From Pseudomonas kermanshahensis (GTDB lineage: Bacteria > Pseudomonadota > Gammaproteobacteria > Pseudomonadales > Pseudomonadaceae): 64,000 bases of DNA. Numbering within the stretch: the first letter of the stretch is position 1; each line of letters begins with the position of its first letter. The stretch lies in the NCBI RefSeq assembly GCF_014269205.2, contig NZ_JABWRY020000001.1, positions 1,984,001 to 2,048,000 on the forward strand, read 5' to 3'. The notes under the pieces are model-generated. The model did no database searches, was not told where the DNA came from, and saw only the letters and a list, made by a program, of their open reading frames with translations. Positions 43,374-51,852 of the stretch are shown here, in pieces. Position numbers and translations under genes: made by a program.

Positions 43374-44333
43374 ATGAATGAACAATTGTTGAACGTAGTC
43401 GTGCGCAAGCGCGAGATCCAAGGGGCCGACGTGGTCGTCCTCGATCTGGGGCACGCTGATGGCGCGGCGTTGCCGGCCTTCGAGGCGGGCGCGCATGTCG
43501 ATATCCACGTCGCGCCCGGCGTGGTGCGCCAGTATTCGCTGTGCAGTGACCCGGCCGATGCTTCGGTGTATCGCCTGGGCGTGCTGAAAGACCCAGCTTC
43601 ACGCGGCGGCTCGCTGGGCGTGCACGAGACTTTGCTGGAAGGGCGCGAGCTGCAGATCAGTGCGCCGCGCAACCTGTTCCCGCTGGCGCCGCAGGCCAGC
43701 CGTTCGATCCTGCTGGGCGGTGGTATCGGCATCACGCCGATGATCGCCATGGCCCATGCCCTGCACCAGCAGGGCGCGGATTTTGAACTGCATTATTGCG
43801 GGCGCTCGCGCAGCCGCAGTGCGTTTCTCGAGGCGCTGGCGGCGGCGCCGTTCGCCGCGCGGGTGGTCACTCACTTCGATGATGAAGACCCGGCACAGCG
43901 CCTGAACCTGCAGGCGGTGCTGGGCACTGCCAGCCAGGGCACCCACCTGTACACCTGCGGCCCGTCCGGCTTCATGGACTGGGTGATTGAGGGCGCGCGT
44001 CGGCAGGGTTATGCCGAAGACCACATCCACAAGGAGTACTTCCAGGTCGAGGTCGACGCCAGTGGCCAAGGTTTCGAAGTGGTGGCGGCGCGCAGCAACA
44101 AGACCGTGCAGGTGGCCGAGGGGCAGACCATCCTCGAAGCGCTTGCCCAGGTTGGCATCAAGATCGACATTTCTTGCGAGCAGGGCGTCTGCGGGACCTG
44201 CATGTGCGAAGTGCTCGAAGGCGAGCCGGACCACCGCGATGTGTACCTGACCGATGAAGAAAAAGCCGCGAACGACCAGATCCTGGTGTGCTGCTCGCGG
44301 GCCAAGTCCAACAAGCTGGTGCTGGATATCTGA
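43374..44333 (+). CDS. iacF: Oxygenase reductase IacF (FMN/2Fe-2S)
   Basis: A 319-residue reductase with flavin motif VRQYSLCSDPA, NAD-binding SILLGGGIGITPMIAMAHAL, YTCGPSGFMDWV and the C-terminal plant-type 2Fe-2S cysteines CEQGVCGTCMCEVLEG. It passes electrons from NADH to the Rieske centre of IacC. It is about 70% identical by eye to the reductase at 34810-35769. The ATG at 43374 gives the same length as the paralogue. Confidence 0.93.
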   Translation: MNEQLLNVVVRKREIQGADVVVLDLGHADGAALPAFEAGAHVDIHVAPGVVRQYSLCSDPADASVYRLGVLKDPASRGGSLGVHETLLEGRELQISAPRNLFPLAPQASRSILLGGGIGITPMIAMAHALHQQGADFELHYCGRSRSRSAFLEALAAAPFAARVVTHFDDEDPAQRLNLQAVLGTASQGTHLYTCGPSGFMDWVIEGARRQGYAEDHIHKEYFQVEVDASGQGFEVVAARSNKTVQVAEGQTILEALAQVGIKIDISCEQGVCGTCMCEVLEGEPDHRDVYLTDEEKAANDQILVCCSRAKSNKLVLDI

Positions 44334-44344
44334 GGAGCATGACC

Positions 44345-44842
44345 ATGGTAGATGTAAGCCAGTTTCGCAATGCAATGGCGCTGCTCGGTGGCGCCGTATC
44401 GGTCATCACCACCGATGGCCCCGCAGGCCGTTTCGGTTTTACCGCGTCGGCGGTGTGCAGCGTGACCGACGCGCCGCCCACGTTGTTGGTGTGCATGAAC
44501 CGCGCCTCGTATTCGAATGAGCAATTCAAGGCCAACGGTGCGCTGTGCGTGAACGTGCTGGCCGGTACCCATCAGGAGCTGTCGGGGGCGTTTGCCAACC
44601 GCAACCTGAGCACGGAAGAGCGCTTTGCGACCACGCACTGGACCGTGCTGGAGAGCGGCGCGCCGGTGATGCAGGAGGCGCTGGTCAACTTCGACTGCCG
44701 CATTGCCCAGGTGCATGAGGTGGGTTCGCACAGCATTTTCTACTGCGAGATCCAGGACATCCGCCAGGGTGGGGCGGACGATGGGCTGGTGTATTTCAAC
44801 CGCGCCTATCACCGGGTATGCGAGGCCTCGAAGGCGTGCTGA
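44345..44842 (+). CDS. iacG: Flavin reductase IacG
   Basis: A 165-residue flavin reductase-like protein (FMN-binding split barrel). Typical stretches are FRNAMALLGGAVSVITTDG and FTASAVCSVTDAPPTLLVCM, then the NVLAGTHQELSGAFA loop. It should provide reduced flavin to the IacA monooxygenase. ATG 44345 is preferred over 44339 because GAGGAG is then seven bases upstream. It ends the iacABCDEFG run and its 3' end is part of a 91-bp tandem duplication with REP sequences. Confidence 0.9.
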   Translation: MVDVSQFRNAMALLGGAVSVITTDGPAGRFGFTASAVCSVTDAPPTLLVCMNRASYSNEQFKANGALCVNVLAGTHQELSGAFANRNLSTEERFATTHWTVLESGAPVMQEALVNFDCRIAQVHEVGSHSIFYCEIQDIRQGGADDGLVYFNRAYHRVCEASKAC

Positions 44843-45047
44843 GCAGCTTGCGCTGACCCTGTGTAGGAGCAGCCTTGTGCTGCGAAGAGGCCGGTGAAAG
44901 CACCCGCGATGTGTGCTCCCGAAGGCGTGCCGAACAGCTTGCGCGGACCTGTGTAGGAGCAGCCTTGTGCTGCGAAGAGGCCAGTGAAAGTACCGGCGAT
45001 GTGTGCCGTTTGCGCCGGCCTCTTCGCAGCACAAGGCTGCTCCTACA
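44830..45047. repeat. 91-bp approximate tandem repeat with REP arms after iacG
   Basis: The segment from about 44830 (inside the last codons of iacG) recurs 91 bp downstream at 44921, each unit carrying TGTAGGAGCAGCCTTGTGCT, and an inverted arm of the same REP family closes the block at 45014-45047. It lies between the convergent iacG and iacR genes and could fold into alternative hairpins. Confidence 0.8.
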
Positions 45048-45069
45048 GGGGGGGGGATTGGGCGTTAAG

Positions 45070-45549
45070 TTAAAGTGTTTCGAGGTTATGGAACACCACT
45101 TCCAGCATCCGGTTCAGGCGCTGCACCTGTGCTTCGGTCAGCCCCTTGAAACTGCGCTGGAATAGTTCGCGCGTCACGTCCTGCATGCGCTCGATGTTCT
45201 GCAGGCCGACTTCGGTGATCCGCACCTGGGTCACGCGCCCATCCTCCGGGCTTGGTGCGGTATCGACCAGGCCGTCGTCCTTCATGCGGTAGACGATCTT
45301 GGTGATGGTCGACAGCTTGGCGATGGCGTGGGTGGAGATCTCGGAAATGCTCGATTCACCGTTCTCGTTGAGGATCCACAGCACGCGCCAGCGCGGCACG
45401 TCGAGGTCGATCTTCTTGAGCAGACGTTCCATGTTCTGGGTGTAGCGGCCATGCACGCGCGCCAGCCAGTAGAAGGGGAAATCTTCCTTGCGAAATTCAT
45501 CGCTGGCTGGGTCGTGGTGGCTGTGGCCTGTGTTTTTCGAGTTGCTCAT
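45070..45549 (-). CDS. iacR: MarR-family repressor IacR
   Basis: A 159-residue MarR regulator with a winged helix: VPRWRVLWILNENGESSISE, then ISTHAIAKLSTITKIVYRMK and DDGLVDTAPSPEDGRVTQVR. It is on the minus strand between iacG and iacH, the place of iacR in known clusters. IacR-type proteins repress iac genes until indole-3-acetate or a product binds. The 174 bp between iacR and iacH contain copy 2 of a 21-bp motif that also precedes iacA, so it probably binds both and represses itself. Confidence 0.9.
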   Translation of the reverse strand: MSNSKNTGHSHHDPASDEFRKEDFPFYWLARVHGRYTQNMERLLKKIDLDVPRWRVLWILNENGESSISEISTHAIAKLSTITKIVYRMKDDGLVDTAPSPEDGRVTQVRITEVGLQNIERMQDVTRELFQRSFKGLTEAQVQRLNRMLEVVFHNLETL

Positions 45550-45638
45550 CGATTCACTACTTGTGCGGAAATAGTCGCGACATCATAGACGTTTCCGCGC
45601 ATTTGGCTACCGTAAAGCGGGCGCATAATACTGGAATG

Positions 45639-45659
45639 TTCAGTTGACATTTCAAGTAA
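45639..45659 (+). promoter_or_regulatory. Candidate iac-regulon operator, copy 2 (iacR/iacH)
   Basis: Same TTCA-N-TTGA-N3-TTCA-N-G-N-AA pattern as copy 1, again with TTGACA (45644-45649) inside. It lies 85 bp upstream of iacH and 90 bp upstream of iacR in the opposite direction, so it can serve both. Confidence 0.6.
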
Positions 45660-45723
45660 TCGGCACGCATTTTATCGGCTGGGCCAAGGCCCGGCATCCA
45701 TTCTTGAAGAGGGCTGCACAACA

Positions 45724-46848
45724 ATGACAATCATAGTAGAAACCCTTGATCTGGGCGGCACCGGCCCCCGGGTCGTGGTCAAGGACACCATCGATGTCGC
45801 CGGTACTGCGACCCGCGCCAGCAGCCAGGCGTTAGAGGATGCGCCGTTGGCCGAGCGGCATGCCGACGTGGTCAGCCAGTTGTTGGCGGCCGGTGCCCGG
45901 CTGACCGGCAAGGTTAGCCTGCACGAACTGGCGTTCGGCACGACCGGCATCAACCGCTATACCGGCACGGCCGCCAACCCGCGCTTTCCGGGGCGCATAC
46001 CCGGTGGCTCGTCCAGCGGCTCGGCAGCTGCGGTGGCCGCGGGCCTGGCGGATTTCAGCCTGGGCACCGACACCGGTGGCTCGGTGCGTGTCCCGGCCTG
46101 TTGCTGTGGCGTGTTCGGCCTCAAGCCAACGTTTGGCCGGGTAAGCCGTAAAGGCGTGATGCCGGCTCGCACCAGCCTCGACTGCGTGGGCCCGTTCGCC
46201 GCGAGCCTGCCGATGCTGGTACGCGCCATGAGCATGATCGACCCCAGTTTCGTCCCCGCCCAGGTACCGGCCAGGGCGCGCATCGGCGTATTGCGGGTGA
46301 CCGCCGAGGCCGCCATCCACAAGGTGGTGCACGGGGCCCTGAGCGCCAGTGGCTTGCCGTTGGGCAATGTCGAACTCAAACACTTTGGCGCCGCCTATGA
46401 CGCCGGCATGGTCGTGATCAACCGCGAGACGTTCGAAGGCTGTGGTCACCTTCTGCAAACCGGCAAGGTCGGCAGCGATATCGCCGGGCGCCTGGCGGCA
46501 GCGGGGCAGACCACTGACACGGCGCTGGCCGAGGCAGAGGAGGTGCGTCGACGCTTTACTGAAGAAGTCGACCAGGCCCTGGCCAACTTCGATGTCCTGG
46601 CCCTGCCGACCATGCCGGACTTCCCACTGCGCCTGGAGGACGCCGCCGATACCCGCGCGGTGCTGGGCATGACCTCGCTGGTGCGGCCGTTCAACCTGTC
46701 GGGGCACCCGGCGTTGAGCATTCCGCTAGGCAGCGAGGCAGGTTTGCCGGTTGGCCTGCAACTGGTGGCGGCCAAAGGCGCCGATGAGAAATTGCTGGCA
46801 GTGGCCGAGCGCGTGCTGCTGAACCTGTACGCCGGCAACGATCATTGA
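45724..46848 (+). CDS. iacH: Amidase IacH
   Basis: A 374-residue amidase-signature hydrolase. The Ser-cisSer-Lys triad is visible: Lys20 in VVKDTIDVAG, cis-Ser near 96 in PGGSSSGSA and nucleophile Ser120 in TDTGGSVRVPA. Shorter than many amidases (450-500) but consistent with IacH. It might hydrolyse amide conjugates of indole-3-acetate or an amide intermediate; its exact step is not settled. It is transcribed away from iacR and followed by iacI after 13 bp. Confidence 0.88.
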   Translation: MTIIVETLDLGGTGPRVVVKDTIDVAGTATRASSQALEDAPLAERHADVVSQLLAAGARLTGKVSLHELAFGTTGINRYTGTAANPRFPGRIPGGSSSGSAAAVAAGLADFSLGTDTGGSVRVPACCCGVFGLKPTFGRVSRKGVMPARTSLDCVGPFAASLPMLVRAMSMIDPSFVPAQVPARARIGVLRVTAEAAIHKVVHGALSASGLPLGNVELKHFGAAYDAGMVVINRETFEGCGHLLQTGKVGSDIAGRLAAAGQTTDTALAEAEEVRRRFTEEVDQALANFDVLALPTMPDFPLRLEDAADTRAVLGMTSLVRPFNLSGHPALSIPLGSEAGLPVGLQLVAAKGADEKLLAVAERVLLNLYAGNDH

Positions 46849-46861
46849 GGCCACGATTGCG

Positions 46862-47374
46862 ATGACCGATATCCTCGAACTCCAGGCCCGCCTGCGCAGC
46901 TTTGAACACCAGCAGGCCATCCGCGTCTGCATCAACCGCTACATGGCGTTGTGCGACCAACTGGACGCGCGATCCCCGCTCGATGAACTGGCGCAGCTGT
47001 TTTGCCGTGATGCGGTGTGGGAGGGCAAGGGCGCCAAGTACGCCGAGAGTTTTGGCGGCTACCGCGGGCGCGAAGCGATCCGGGCGATGTTCGCCACCTA
47101 CATGAAGACCCCGGCGCATTTCGCCTTGAATGTGCACTTTCTGACCAGTGAGGTTATCGAGGTGGCCGGTGAGGAAGGGCTGGGGCGCTGGGTGATGTTG
47201 CAGACCAGTACCTTTGCCGACGGCGCCTCACACCTCAATGCTGCCCGGCTGACCGTGCGCTTTGCGCTGGAAGAGGGCCAGTGGCGCATGGCGCATTTCC
47301 AGACCGAGAACCTGTTCAGCCGGCCAGTGACGGCGTGGAACAGCGACGCGCCGTTGCCGGTGCCAGAGCGGTAG
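46862..47374 (+). CDS. iacI: SnoaL-like protein IacI
   Basis: A 170-residue NTF2/SnoaL-fold protein (RVCINRYMALCDQLDARSPL, FCRDAVWEGKGAKYAESFGG and the C-terminal strand with FALEEGQWRMAHFQTENLFS). It lies 13 bp after iacH and ends the rightward iac genes. The fold is shared by isomerases, dehydratases and oxygenase small subunits. In known clusters IacI is present and of uncertain function. Confidence 0.85.
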   Translation: MTDILELQARLRSFEHQQAIRVCINRYMALCDQLDARSPLDELAQLFCRDAVWEGKGAKYAESFGGYRGREAIRAMFATYMKTPAHFALNVHFLTSEVIEVAGEEGLGRWVMLQTSTFADGASHLNAARLTVRFALEEGQWRMAHFQTENLFSRPVTAWNSDAPLPVPER

Positions 47375-47416
47375 TCACGGATGCTGGGGCTGCAAAGCAG
47401 CCCCAGTGCCTGCAGC

Positions 47417-48736
47417 TCAGAAGGTACTGACGAACACCACCTGGCCATACAGGTTGTCGTGGTGGTTGCCCAACTGCGTCCCCCCTTGCTCCACGCTGCG
47501 ATCCGGCTGATACAACCCCACCAGCGGCACGATCATCAGGTGATCATTGAGGGTCCACTCGGCATAGATATCCAGCTCGCGTCCGTCCACATTGCCCAGG
47601 CTGCGATCGATGGTGTCGAAATGGAACCCCATCACGCCAAGGTTCAACGTCGGCGTCGGGCTGACCGTCAGGCCGACCTTCTGCACCCGCGCATTGCTGT
47701 TGAATGGCCCGGCATAGTTACCGGCCACTTCACCCTGGAACCAGGTACCCAACCCGCGCCCGAGGCCATAGAACAGCGTGTCGTACTGCTCGGAAAAGCG
47801 GCTGTAGCGGTAGCTCAGGTTCGGTTGCCAGGGCAGGTCGGCGAAGGTCCAGCCGGCTTCCAGGTACCAGGCGTCCTCGGTGGCGGTATGGGGTTTGTCC
47901 TGTTTGGCGTATTCCCCGGACAAAAACAGGTTGTCTACCCCGGCATTGCCCTGGCCACGCAGGCTGTAAGTCTTCATGCCATCGCGTTCCAGTTGCAGCG
48001 GGGAGGCGTACTGCTCGTCGACATGGGTAGTGCCGATATAGGTCAGGCCGACGGTGCCGGCGTCCGCCACGTGCTCAAGGGTGGCGACGTGCAGTTCGGT
48101 GTTGGCCTGCGCGCGGTTGTCTGACTGCAGCCACATCAGGTCGCCGCGCCAACCACTGCTGCCGCCCAGGCGCAGCACGGCGGTCTTGTCGAAGCTCTTG
48201 CGAGCGGCAAGGTAGTACGCACCGCCCCGGTTGAACTGACCATCGGCAAGGCCATGGCCGACGTTCAGCGAGTCACCCTGAAGCAGAAACCCATCGCCCA
48301 CGGCGACCATCTGCTTGCCGAACGACAGGTCGATACCGTCCTCGCCCAGGATCGGCACCAGGTTGCCGGACTTCCAGCCCACGTAGGCATCCTCGATCTT
48401 GCTGGTGCGTTCGCTGCCATCGCTGAAGCCGGCAGCATCACCGTCGCCCCAGGTCGCTGAGCTGAGCATGGCGAAGGCGCCGTACAGCGAACCGACGCTG
48501 CCCAGGGCCTGGTCGGCGCTCAAGCCATACTTGATATAGCCTTCCCGCCACGAGGTGGAGCCGGGTTGGCCGCGGGCGATGGCGTAGCTGCGTTCGCTGT
48601 GGAATGCCCCGAACACGGCTTCCACATTGGCGTTCAGATGGCGTTCGGCATCGCTGTACAGCTCGTGCGCGGACGCACTCAGCGAAGCCCCGGCCAGGAG
48701 TGCGGCCAAGGTTAGGCGGAACGGGCGGTGGTGCAT
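47417..48736 (-). CDS. Outer-membrane beta-barrel protein (alginate-export/porin-like)
   Basis: A 439-residue predicted barrel with Sec signal (MHHRPFRLTLAALLAGASLS, cleavage near ASA-HELYS) and a final phenylalanine (VVFVSTF). Alternating hydrophobic strands and a repeated pattern of aromatic girdles support the barrel. It is not OprD-like; by eye it is nearer to alginate-export-type or general substrate porins. The ATG at 48736 is preferred because the signal peptide begins there. It is convergent with iacI, 42 bp away, and may let aromatic amines or acids through the outer membrane. Confidence 0.78.
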   Translation of the reverse strand: MHHRPFRLTLAALLAGASLSASAHELYSDAERHLNANVEAVFGAFHSERSYAIARGQPGSTSWREGYIKYGLSADQALGSVGSLYGAFAMLSSATWGDGDAAGFSDGSERTSKIEDAYVGWKSGNLVPILGEDGIDLSFGKQMVAVGDGFLLQGDSLNVGHGLADGQFNRGGAYYLAARKSFDKTAVLRLGGSSGWRGDLMWLQSDNRAQANTELHVATLEHVADAGTVGLTYIGTTHVDEQYASPLQLERDGMKTYSLRGQGNAGVDNLFLSGEYAKQDKPHTATEDAWYLEAGWTFADLPWQPNLSYRYSRFSEQYDTLFYGLGRGLGTWFQGEVAGNYAGPFNSNARVQKVGLTVSPTPTLNLGVMGFHFDTIDRSLGNVDGRELDIYAEWTLNDHLMIVPLVGLYQPDRSVEQGGTQLGNHHDNLYGQVVFVSTF

Positions 48737-48881
48737 GGTCTGGCTTCCTTTGTCATGGTTTTGGCAGAAGTTCCGAAGACGTGCCAATGATCATGAAGCA
48801 AGCCCAGCCCTGGGCTTTTGCCCTGGCTGCCAGTTGACTTTGGCGGTGTGCCAAGCTGATGGGGCGGGCGTTAAAAACGCA

Positions 48882-48904
48882 GAAGGCCCCATTGCGGGGC
48901 CTTC
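48882..48904 (-). terminator. Rho-independent terminator after cytochrome c gene
   Basis: Perfect stem GAAGGCCCC / GGGGCCTTC with a 5-base loop. On the minus strand it is followed by TGCG and five T residues. It lies just after the stop of the leftward cytochrome c gene (48919). Confidence 0.8.
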
Positions 48905-48918
48905 GTGGGCAAACGTGG

Positions 48919-49317
48919 TTACTTGAGGCCGGCGAGGAAACACGTCACCGACTGGCGTTCGCCCGCGTCCGGCAACCCTGCATAAGGCATGTAGGTGCCG
49001 GGTACTGCCGCCTGTGGCTGGGCAATGAAGGCGCCGATGCTTTGCGCCGTCCAGGCCGCCTGGCGGGTTTTCATGGCCTGAGAGTAATTGGCCCCTGGCA
49101 CGGTACCGGGGGTACGGCCCACCACGTCGTGCAGGTTGGGGCCCATCATCACTGGGCCATCCTTTTGCGCCGAATGGCACGCCGCGCAGTCGCGCGCAAA
49201 CACCTGTTCGCCCTGTTGGCGCTGCGGGGCTGCGCAGTCTTCGGCCAGGGCCAGCGGGCTGGCCAGCGCGGCGAGCAGGAAGGGCATTACGAACTTGCTG
49301 GATACGACGGTCGACAT
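48919..49317 (-). CDS. Periplasmic monohaem c-type cytochrome
   Basis: A 132-residue cytochrome c with a signal peptide (MSTVVSSKFVMPFLLAALAS, cleavage near ALA-ED) and one haem site CAACH. A distal Met ligand is likely in TYMPYAGLPD or nearby. ATG 49317 has AGGAA upstream. It follows the FeaR-like regulator on the same strand and has its own terminator. It may accept electrons from the TTQ amine dehydrogenase encoded nearby and pass them to the oxidase; this is inferred from location. Confidence 0.85.
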   Translation of the reverse strand: MSTVVSSKFVMPFLLAALASPLALAEDCAAPQRQQGEQVFARDCAACHSAQKDGPVMMGPNLHDVVGRTPGTVPGANYSQAMKTRQAAWTAQSIGAFIAQPQAAVPGTYMPYAGLPDAGERQSVTCFLAGLK

Positions 49318-49435
49318 CACGCACGGTTCCTGGGTAGGGCAGCGCGGGGCTGCTTCTTGTTGGTGTTCTGCTTGATTGTGTGCGAGTACAGGCGGGCGGG
49401 TTTTGTTGTGCCTGCCAGGGTGTTTGCTGGGCTTG

Positions 49436-50350
49436 TCAGTTGGCGTGACGCTTGCGGTACTCGCCTGGGGTCATGCCAAACCGGCCTTTGAATGCGGTGC
49501 TGAAATAACTCGAATCGGAAAAACCCCAGGCATACCCCAGCGACGACACCTTCTGATCCATCGACGGATTGCGCAGGCTTTCGGCGCAGAAGTCGAGGCG
49601 ACGGTTGCGGATGTACTGGGCGATGACCAAGTCGTGCTTGGCGAAGATGCGGTACAGGCTGCGCATGGAGATGCCCACTTCGCGGGCAATGAACTCAGGT
49701 GTCAGGCTTTCGCAGGTGATGCGCTGGTCAATCAGTGCCAGGGCCTTGCGGAACATGCGCTCGTGGCTGCCGGGCACCGAGTCCTGGGTGATGGCGGGGC
49801 GCAGCAAGGCGATCAGCGCCTCCAGTACCGCCTGGCTTTCGTTGTTGGCCATGTGCTGGGTGCGGCCGGCTTCGAGCATCATCTGGCGGGCCATGCTGGC
49901 CAACGGGGTTTGCGCTTCGATGCGTTTGGCGCAGGCCACGCTGACGCCGCGGGTGCCGCTTTCGACCTGAGTGCGCGGCAAAATCAGCGACAACTGGCGC
50001 GAGCGCTGGTGGAAGTGCATGTCCAGCGGGGCACTGGCGTCGATCAGTGTGAGGTCGCCGGGCCGCAGTTCGATGCGTGCATCCTGGTGCTCGATATGCG
50101 AGGTGCCGGCCATCTGCAAGACTGCATAGTAGTTGTCGGCACCGCTGGCGCGTATTTCCCGCGGGCCGCGGAACAGGTTGACGTGGGTCATGTCGACGAT
50201 GCTCATGGAAATCTGGCCTACCTGGCACTTTTCGAGCTGGCCGACGAAGCCTGCGTCGAGCTTGCGGGCGTTGAAGTGGCCGCAGGCATCGTTGACCTGG
50301 CTGAGCCAGGCCTGGAAGTGATCGTCGGTAACACAGGTTGCTGGTGTCAT
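49436..50350 (-). CDS. AraC-family regulator, FeaR-like
   Basis: A 304-residue AraC/XylS regulator similar in length and sequence to FeaR, which activates phenylethylamine/tyramine oxidation in E. coli. The N-terminal cupin-like sensor (about 1-190) starts HFQAWLSQVNDACGHFNARK; the C-terminal double helix-turn-helix has FIAREVGISMRSLYRIFAKH, then VIAQYIRNRRLDFCAESLRN and GFSDSSYFSTAFKGRFGMTP. It lies next to the aromatic amine dehydrogenase operon and probably activates it and the divergent aldehyde dehydrogenase. Its promoter is overlapped by copy 3 of the 21-bp iac motif. Confidence 0.87.
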   Translation of the reverse strand: MTPATCVTDDHFQAWLSQVNDACGHFNARKLDAGFVGQLEKCQVGQISMSIVDMTHVNLFRGPREIRASGADNYYAVLQMAGTSHIEHQDARIELRPGDLTLIDASAPLDMHFHQRSRQLSLILPRTQVESGTRGVSVACAKRIEAQTPLASMARQMMLEAGRTQHMANNESQAVLEALIALLRPAITQDSVPGSHERMFRKALALIDQRITCESLTPEFIAREVGISMRSLYRIFAKHDLVIAQYIRNRRLDFCAESLRNPSMDQKVSSLGYAWGFSDSSYFSTAFKGRFGMTPGEYRKRHAN

Positions 50351-50424
50351 GGGGGCCTCGCACGGTAGGACGTGGAACGGTTCGCTTGAGCGAACTCTTG
50401 GAGGGGTGCCTTAAAGCATTATAA

Positions 50425-50445
50425 TTCACTTGAATTTTCAAGCAA
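50425..50445 (-). promoter_or_regulatory. Candidate iac-regulon operator, copy 3 (FeaR-like gene promoter)
   Basis: Matches the same 21-bp pattern and holds a perfect CTTGAA-TT-TTCAAG dyad. On the minus strand it covers a TTGCTT -35-like hexamer and the 16-bp spacer in front of TATAAT (50419-50424), about 70 bp upstream of the FeaR-like ATG. A repressor here would block transcription. Confidence 0.55.
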
Positions 50446-50793
50446 AAATCGGGCCTGAGAGGTAGTGGTGTAGCAGGGGGTATTTGCTAGTGAATTGTTT
50501 TAATTGGGATTAATTTTATTTGTGATGAGGGTGTTGGCAGTGGTAGTGGTGTGATTAGTGCGCTGGAATGCGCTGGGATGTAGCCAATTGATACAGGTTT
50601 GTTTCCAGATGTTGCACTTTGGCAGGGTGGGTGAGGGCGACGAGGTGCCTGCCTCAGGTTGTGAGGCGGCGCTCGATCTCACAGGCGCCGAAAATCCTGC
50701 GACGAACACCCCCAACCCCCCCCAAAAAAACCACCCGACAACCAAAAAAAAGCCCGCTGACAGGGCGGGCTGAAGGCACAACGCTTGCGTGAT
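50446..50793. other. Gene-free region with terminator and REP half-site
   Basis: AT-rich from 50446 to about 50620, with no plausible gene. A half REP of the GGCGGCGCTCGATCT type is at 50666-50678. C- and A-homopolymer runs lie at 50706-50751. The terminator of the leftward amine dehydrogenase operon is at 50743-50770. Confidence 0.65.
50743..50770 (-). terminator. Rho-independent terminator of aauBEDA-cytochrome operon
   Basis: On the minus strand GCCCGC-N7-GCGGGC is followed by nine T residues. It lies 23 bp after the cytochrome stop at 50794. Confidence 0.85.
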
Positions 50794-51312
50794 TCAGTGG
50801 CCAAGCCCATCGCTGATGGGAATGCCCTTGGCCTGCATCGCTTCGATCAACCCGGCGCGCACATGCGGCAGGTTGAGCATGCTGTTCTGACGTACCCGAT
50901 GCACTTCCTCGCCGCTGTACGCCGGCCATTGTTCGGGTGAGCTGTTGCCGGCCATCCCGTCCCGCGCCAGCAGCCAATTAAGCAAATCGGCAATCTGCTG
51001 ATCATTAAGCGCCGACTGGGAGATCCCCGGCACCCGCACGAGAAACTCGCGCCCGCCCGGCACCCGCAGGAAGTTGCCGACAAACCCCTGCATGCGCGGC
51101 GTGTCGTTGGCCGCCGAGCCTTCGCCGTTGTCGCGGTGGCAGCCGGCGCATTGCAACTGATAATTCACCGGCACCGAATAACCGGCCTGGGCAATCGGCA
51201 CCGGTGGCACCTCGTTGCCCGGCGCCGGGCGCTGGTTGGGGTTGGGCAGGGTCCTGGCCTGGGCGACAGGCGCCAGCAGGCACAGGATCAACACCGCGGT
51301 CAGGGCCTTCAC
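50794..51312 (-). CDS. Monohaem c-type cytochrome of aromatic amine dehydrogenase operon
   Basis: A 172-residue cytochrome c starting with GTG at 51312 (MKALTAVLILCLLAPVAQA as signal). One haem site CAGCH lies at about residue 55; Met ligands are possible in PRMQGFVG or NSMLNLPH. The gene begins 4 bp after the TTQ subunit stop, so it is co-translated. It is a natural candidate for electron acceptor of the dehydrogenase in place of azurin, none of which is seen here. It has a single haem and is too short to be the dihaem MauG needed for TTQ maturation. Confidence 0.85.
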   Translation of the reverse strand: MKALTAVLILCLLAPVAQARTLPNPNQRPAPGNEVPPVPIAQAGYSVPVNYQLQCAGCHRDNGEGSAANDTPRMQGFVGNFLRVPGGREFLVRVPGISQSALNDQQIADLLNWLLARDGMAGNSSPEQWPAYSGEEVHRVRQNSMLNLPHVRAGLIEAMQAKGIPISDGLGH

Positions 51313-51316
51313 GGCG

Positions 51317-51838
51317 CTAGACCGCCACACCGCGGATGATGGTAACGGTGCAGTTGTAGATCTTCGACTCAGCCCCGAGGCACCAGTTGATGTCGTTGTT
51401 GTTGAACGGGCGATACAAGGGTTGTTCATCGTCGTTGCGCGAGCAGGCGCACTGGCCGCACGCGTGCTTACCGCAGCAGTCGTTGTACGAGATGATGTAG
51501 TTCTTGCCATCGGCCGGGTTGCGGCAGGTGCCGATCCAGGTCACCAGCGAGGCATCGGTGCCGGGCGGGCAGGAGGTAATCGAACCGCCGCAGCACGAGC
51601 ACAGGAAGCCGTCGATCGAGCAGTTGCGCCAATAGTCACAGCTGGTCGGGTCACCTGGGTCGCCCATTTTCGGCTGCTCGGCGGCCAGCGCCTTGGCGGT
51701 GCGGTCGATCGGCAACAGCACCGGCAGGGCCGCGCCGGCGACGATCAGCGAGCCCAGGCGCGCCAGCACCTTGCGCCGTGAGGTGGTGTCGGCGACATGA
51801 CGGCTGGAGCGTTCAAACAGTTTGTCGAGAAAACTCAT
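51317..51838 (-). CDS. aauA: Aromatic amine dehydrogenase beta (light) subunit, TTQ protein
   Basis: A 173-residue cysteine-rich periplasmic subunit holding tryptophan tryptophylquinone. Trp101 (VTWIGTC) and Trp152 (INWCLG) are 51 residues apart, the same spacing as Trp109/Trp160 of Alcaligenes faecalis AADH. The catalytic base and neighbour match by offset: Asp120 corresponds to Asp128, and Thr164 to Thr172. Fourteen cysteines fit the six-disulphide fold. The leader has a twin-arginine motif (TSRRKVLARLG) and a hydrophobic stretch. It oxidises aromatic primary amines such as tyramine, phenylethylamine or tryptamine to aldehydes and ammonia. Confidence 0.94.
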   Translation of the reverse strand: MSFLDKLFERSSRHVADTTSRRKVLARLGSLIVAGAALPVLLPIDRTAKALAAEQPKMGDPGDPTSCDYWRNCSIDGFLCSCCGGSITSCPPGTDASLVTWIGTCRNPADGKNYIISYNDCCGKHACGQCACSRNDDEQPLYRPFNNNDINWCLGAESKIYNCTVTIIRGVAV

Positions 51839-51852
51839 GGTGTGCTCCGCGA

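Noticed and set aside
50794..51312. MauG candidate
   Set aside because: Only one CxxCH and about 172 residues; MauG is dihaem and roughly twice the size.
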